The notes under the pieces are model-generated. The model made no database searches. It was not told where the DNA came from and was given only the letters and a program-made list of their open reading frames with translations. 9,618 nt of DNA from Coxiellaceae bacterium (lineage in GTDB: Bacteria > Pseudomonadota > Gammaproteobacteria > UBA9339): NCBI GenBank assembly GCA_003142435.1, contig PLMI01000117.1, positions 15,151 through 24,768 of the forward strand. Direction: 5' to 3'. The position numbers and the translations under genes were made by a program. Of the stretch, positions 8,051 through 9,618 are shown in pieces. Every line of letters starts with the position of its first letter. The stretch's first letter is position 1.

Positions 8051-8081
8051 CTCTATGGCAGAAACGCATCCCGCCATAGAG
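8051..8081 (-). terminator. 9-bp hairpin after the partial upstream paralogue
   Basis: CTCTATGGC (8051-8059) and GCCATAGAG (8073-8081) are perfect inverse complements around a 13-base loop. The stem begins 17 bases after the stop codon of the gene at 8098-9618. The minus strand continues GATTATTTG with only a poor T run, so efficient intrinsic termination is uncertain. The stem is related in sequence and position to the hairpin at 3236-3257; both carry CTGCC(A/G)TAGAGG on the minus strand. Confidence 0.5.
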
Positions 8082-8097
8082 TTCATCACATATTTGT

Positions 8098-9618
8098 TTA
8101 CACTTTAGGCGCTTGTGATAATTCTGCGAGAACCGATTGTTCTAACTGATTAACAGCATTTTTAAGCTCAGCACCATTATCAATTATATCTTTCAGTTGA
8201 ATTAAATGCTCGACATCAAACCACGATTTATGAACTAAATCGCGGAAAATTTCTTCACCTTCGGGTTTCCGCATTAAAAATGCTAAAGCTTCATATATTT
8301 TATTTGCTTCTGGATTATCCGTAATTTCTTCGGCTTTCTGCAAAACAAAGTCAGGGGTACAATCTGCTTTAATAAATGCACATAACATCTCAATATAACC
8401 TTTAGAAAGTTTAATAGAACTATCGGAGGTTGTATCCAAATCTAAAAATATCTGTTTTATTTGATAAGGATAAAATTTATTTCTAAGGGTTTCAAAATTT
8501 ATCAATTGATTATTTAACTCTTCTTTATCAAATTCTCTTTCACCAACTTTAGATAATTCCTCTATCTTAAACAATATTTCAAGAGCTTCTTTCAACCATA
8601 TACTATCTTTCAGCATTTTTTCTAACACATTTACTTGCTGTTGTGAATCAATCCAGGGACGGCCGCGAACTAAACTAGAAACATCTATTCCAGGTTGTTT
8701 ATAATCAGATGCACATAAAGAAATAAGACGTTTCTGATGCTTATTGAGTTCGTAACCCTTAAGTTTCTCACAAAAATATCCTTTATGAGAAAAAAGTTGA
8801 GAAGATGAACTTGAAGTTGACTGACATAAGTGCATCCTAGCAAATCTCACTTCGGGATCTGTTAAGTATAATTGTGGAATTAACTGCATAAGCACACCTT
8901 CACTTCTTACTTCTTCGTTTTTCGACATATCAACGGGCGCTGATAAAAAAGTAGCATCTGGTTTAAGCTTTGATTGTTCGTCCAGCTCTGTTGGCTGCGA
9001 AACATTTTCTCTTTTCTTATCCGGCGTAAAACGATCTCTGGCTGCGTCTAATAAATTTAAAAAACCATTTTCAGGACGATAATCACAAACCATTTTTAGA
9101 AACTCGGGCAGACGATCTACTTTAAACCATGAGTTTTGTTTATATACAAAATCAACAAAAATAGTTTTCTTCTGATCAGATGTTAATTTATCTGTAGTCA
9201 ATATAAATTCGACCGCATCAAAAATTAATATTTTTAGGGGTTCTTGTTCATTTCTAGTTTCACAAATTATGAACGCCGCAACATAAAATAAATCGTGTGT
9301 AGTTTCTTTCTCAAACAACTTTAAAAGATCACAAAATTTATCTATATTTTCATAAAACCTAGGCAAATAATCCGGTTTAAACCAGGTTTCTTTTCCTATT
9401 AACTTACATAAATCAAGCTTGCTGGAAGGTGATAATTTATTTGTAGTACATATAGAATTGAGAGCATTAATAATTAATGTTTTTTCGGATGCAGGTTTAT
9501 CCCTAATTTCACAAATTACAAACTTAGAAAATTCAAAGCTAAATCCAAGCTGCAAAAGTTGAATTAATATATCTATATTTTCATCTTTTTCGTCAAAAAA
9601 ATTAACAGGCGCATCTTC
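8098..9618 (-). CDS. Helical-repeat paralogue, partial (506 residues visible, start beyond window)
   Basis: This is the third member of the unrecognised family, cut by the right edge. The frame is open through base 9618. An apparent start at 9555 is a TTG (leucine) with 21 in-frame residues before it, so it is not convincing. Numbering from the edge, the visible part begins with two tandem half-repeats of about 83-85 residues: FVICEIR at 33-39 with WFKPDYL at 79-85, then FIICETR at 116-122 with WFKVDRL at 164-170. After a polar linker (about 195-245) comes one well-preserved unit: PEVRFA at about 255-260, YEL at 289-291, RGRPWI at 318-323 and WFDVEHL at 466-472. The C-terminus ends QAPKV, similar to the APPRV end of the 587-residue protein. 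It looks mainly helical, with no membrane segment in the visible part. Function is unknown; its position upstream of two paralogues suggests a tandem cluster continuing to the right. Confidence 0.8.
   Translation of the reverse strand, partial: EDAPVNFFDEKDENIDILIQLLQLGFSFEFSKFVICEIRDKPASEKTLIINALNSICTTNKLSPSSKLDLCKLIGKETWFKPDYLPRFYENIDKFCDLLKLFEKETTHDLFYVAAFIICETRNEQEPLKILIFDAVEFILTTDKLTSDQKKTIFVDFVYKQNSWFKVDRLPEFLKMVCDYRPENGFLNLLDAARDRFTPDKKRENVSQPTELDEQSKLKPDATFLSAPVDMSKNEEVRSEGVLMQLIPQLYLTDPEVRFARMHLCQSTSSSSSQLFSHKGYFCEKLKGYELNKHQKRLISLCASDYKQPGIDVSSLVRGRPWIDSQQQVNVLEKMLKDSIWLKEALEILFKIEELSKVGEREFDKEELNNQLINFETLRNKFYPYQIKQIFLDLDTTSDSSIKLSKGYIEMLCAFIKADCTPDFVLQKAEEITDNPEANKIYEALAFLMRKPEGEEIFRDLVHKSWFDVEHLIQLKDIIDNGAELKNAVNQLEQSVLAELSQAPKV

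Noticed and set aside
9553..9555. Start codon for the rightmost gene at 9555
   Set aside because: The codon is TTG with no ribosome site, the frame stays open to the window edge, and the upstream residues continue the helical pattern, so the true start is taken to be outside the window.
3281..9618. Reading the cluster as ankyrin, TPR or Sel1 repeat proteins
   Set aside because: The unit length and motifs do not fit those short 33-40-residue repeats, and no typical consensus positions were found.
455..9618. Reading patatin plus neighbours as an anti-phage (CBASS-type) system
   Set aside because: No nucleotide cyclase, sensor or ancillary CBASS gene is present, the patatin is far larger than CapV-type effectors, and the neighbours are a paralogous repeat family with no known defence domain.

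Overview
The window is an AT-rich stretch (A and T clearly dominate, with long A/T runs between genes) of what looks like a bacterial chromosome. Every supportable gene lies on the minus strand, so the biological order runs from high to low coordinates. The low-GC base composition, a PilE-type pilin, a very large patatin-like phospholipase and a cluster of big soluble repeat proteins of no recognisable family together suggest a host-associated or intracellular gammaproteobacterium, for example of the Legionellales/Diplorickettsiaceae type. That placement is an inference from gene style. No rRNA, tRNA or other marker confirms it.

Layout from right to left: (1) 8098-9618, the 3' part of a large gene whose start lies beyond the window; (2) 5179-7986, a 935-residue protein; (3) 3281-5044, a 587-residue protein; (4) 455-3034, an 859-residue protein with a complete patatin catalytic core; (5) 1-384, the 5' part of a type IV pilin (PilE-like) gene that runs off the left edge.

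The three genes in 3281-9618 are paralogues built from a roughly 230-250-residue alpha-helical unit. A well-preserved unit has an E-[VI]-R-[LF]-A segment, then Y-E-L, then an R-[GF]-R-P-W-[LI] signature, and about 140-150 residues later a [WG]-F-[KD]-x-E-x-L segment before a closing helix. Two units can be seen in the 587-residue protein and three in the 935-residue protein. The visible part of the third protein has one, preceded by two tandem half-repeats. I do not recognise this family, and it is the most unusual content here. The tandem copies share a conserved 5' leader in front of two of the genes, related hairpins just after two of the stop codons, and a 104-bp block of about 92 percent identity inside two of the genes. 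These point to tandem duplication with later exchange between copies.

The patatin gene lies downstream of the paralogue cluster across a 246-bp gap, and the pilin follows it after 70 bp. Whether the phospholipase and the repeat proteins act together, for example as secreted effectors, cannot be decided from this sequence. The pilin is more likely ordinary housekeeping content at the cluster border. I saw no RNA genes, insertion sequences, integrases, CRISPR arrays or origins, and no gap without a gene exceeds 300 bases.
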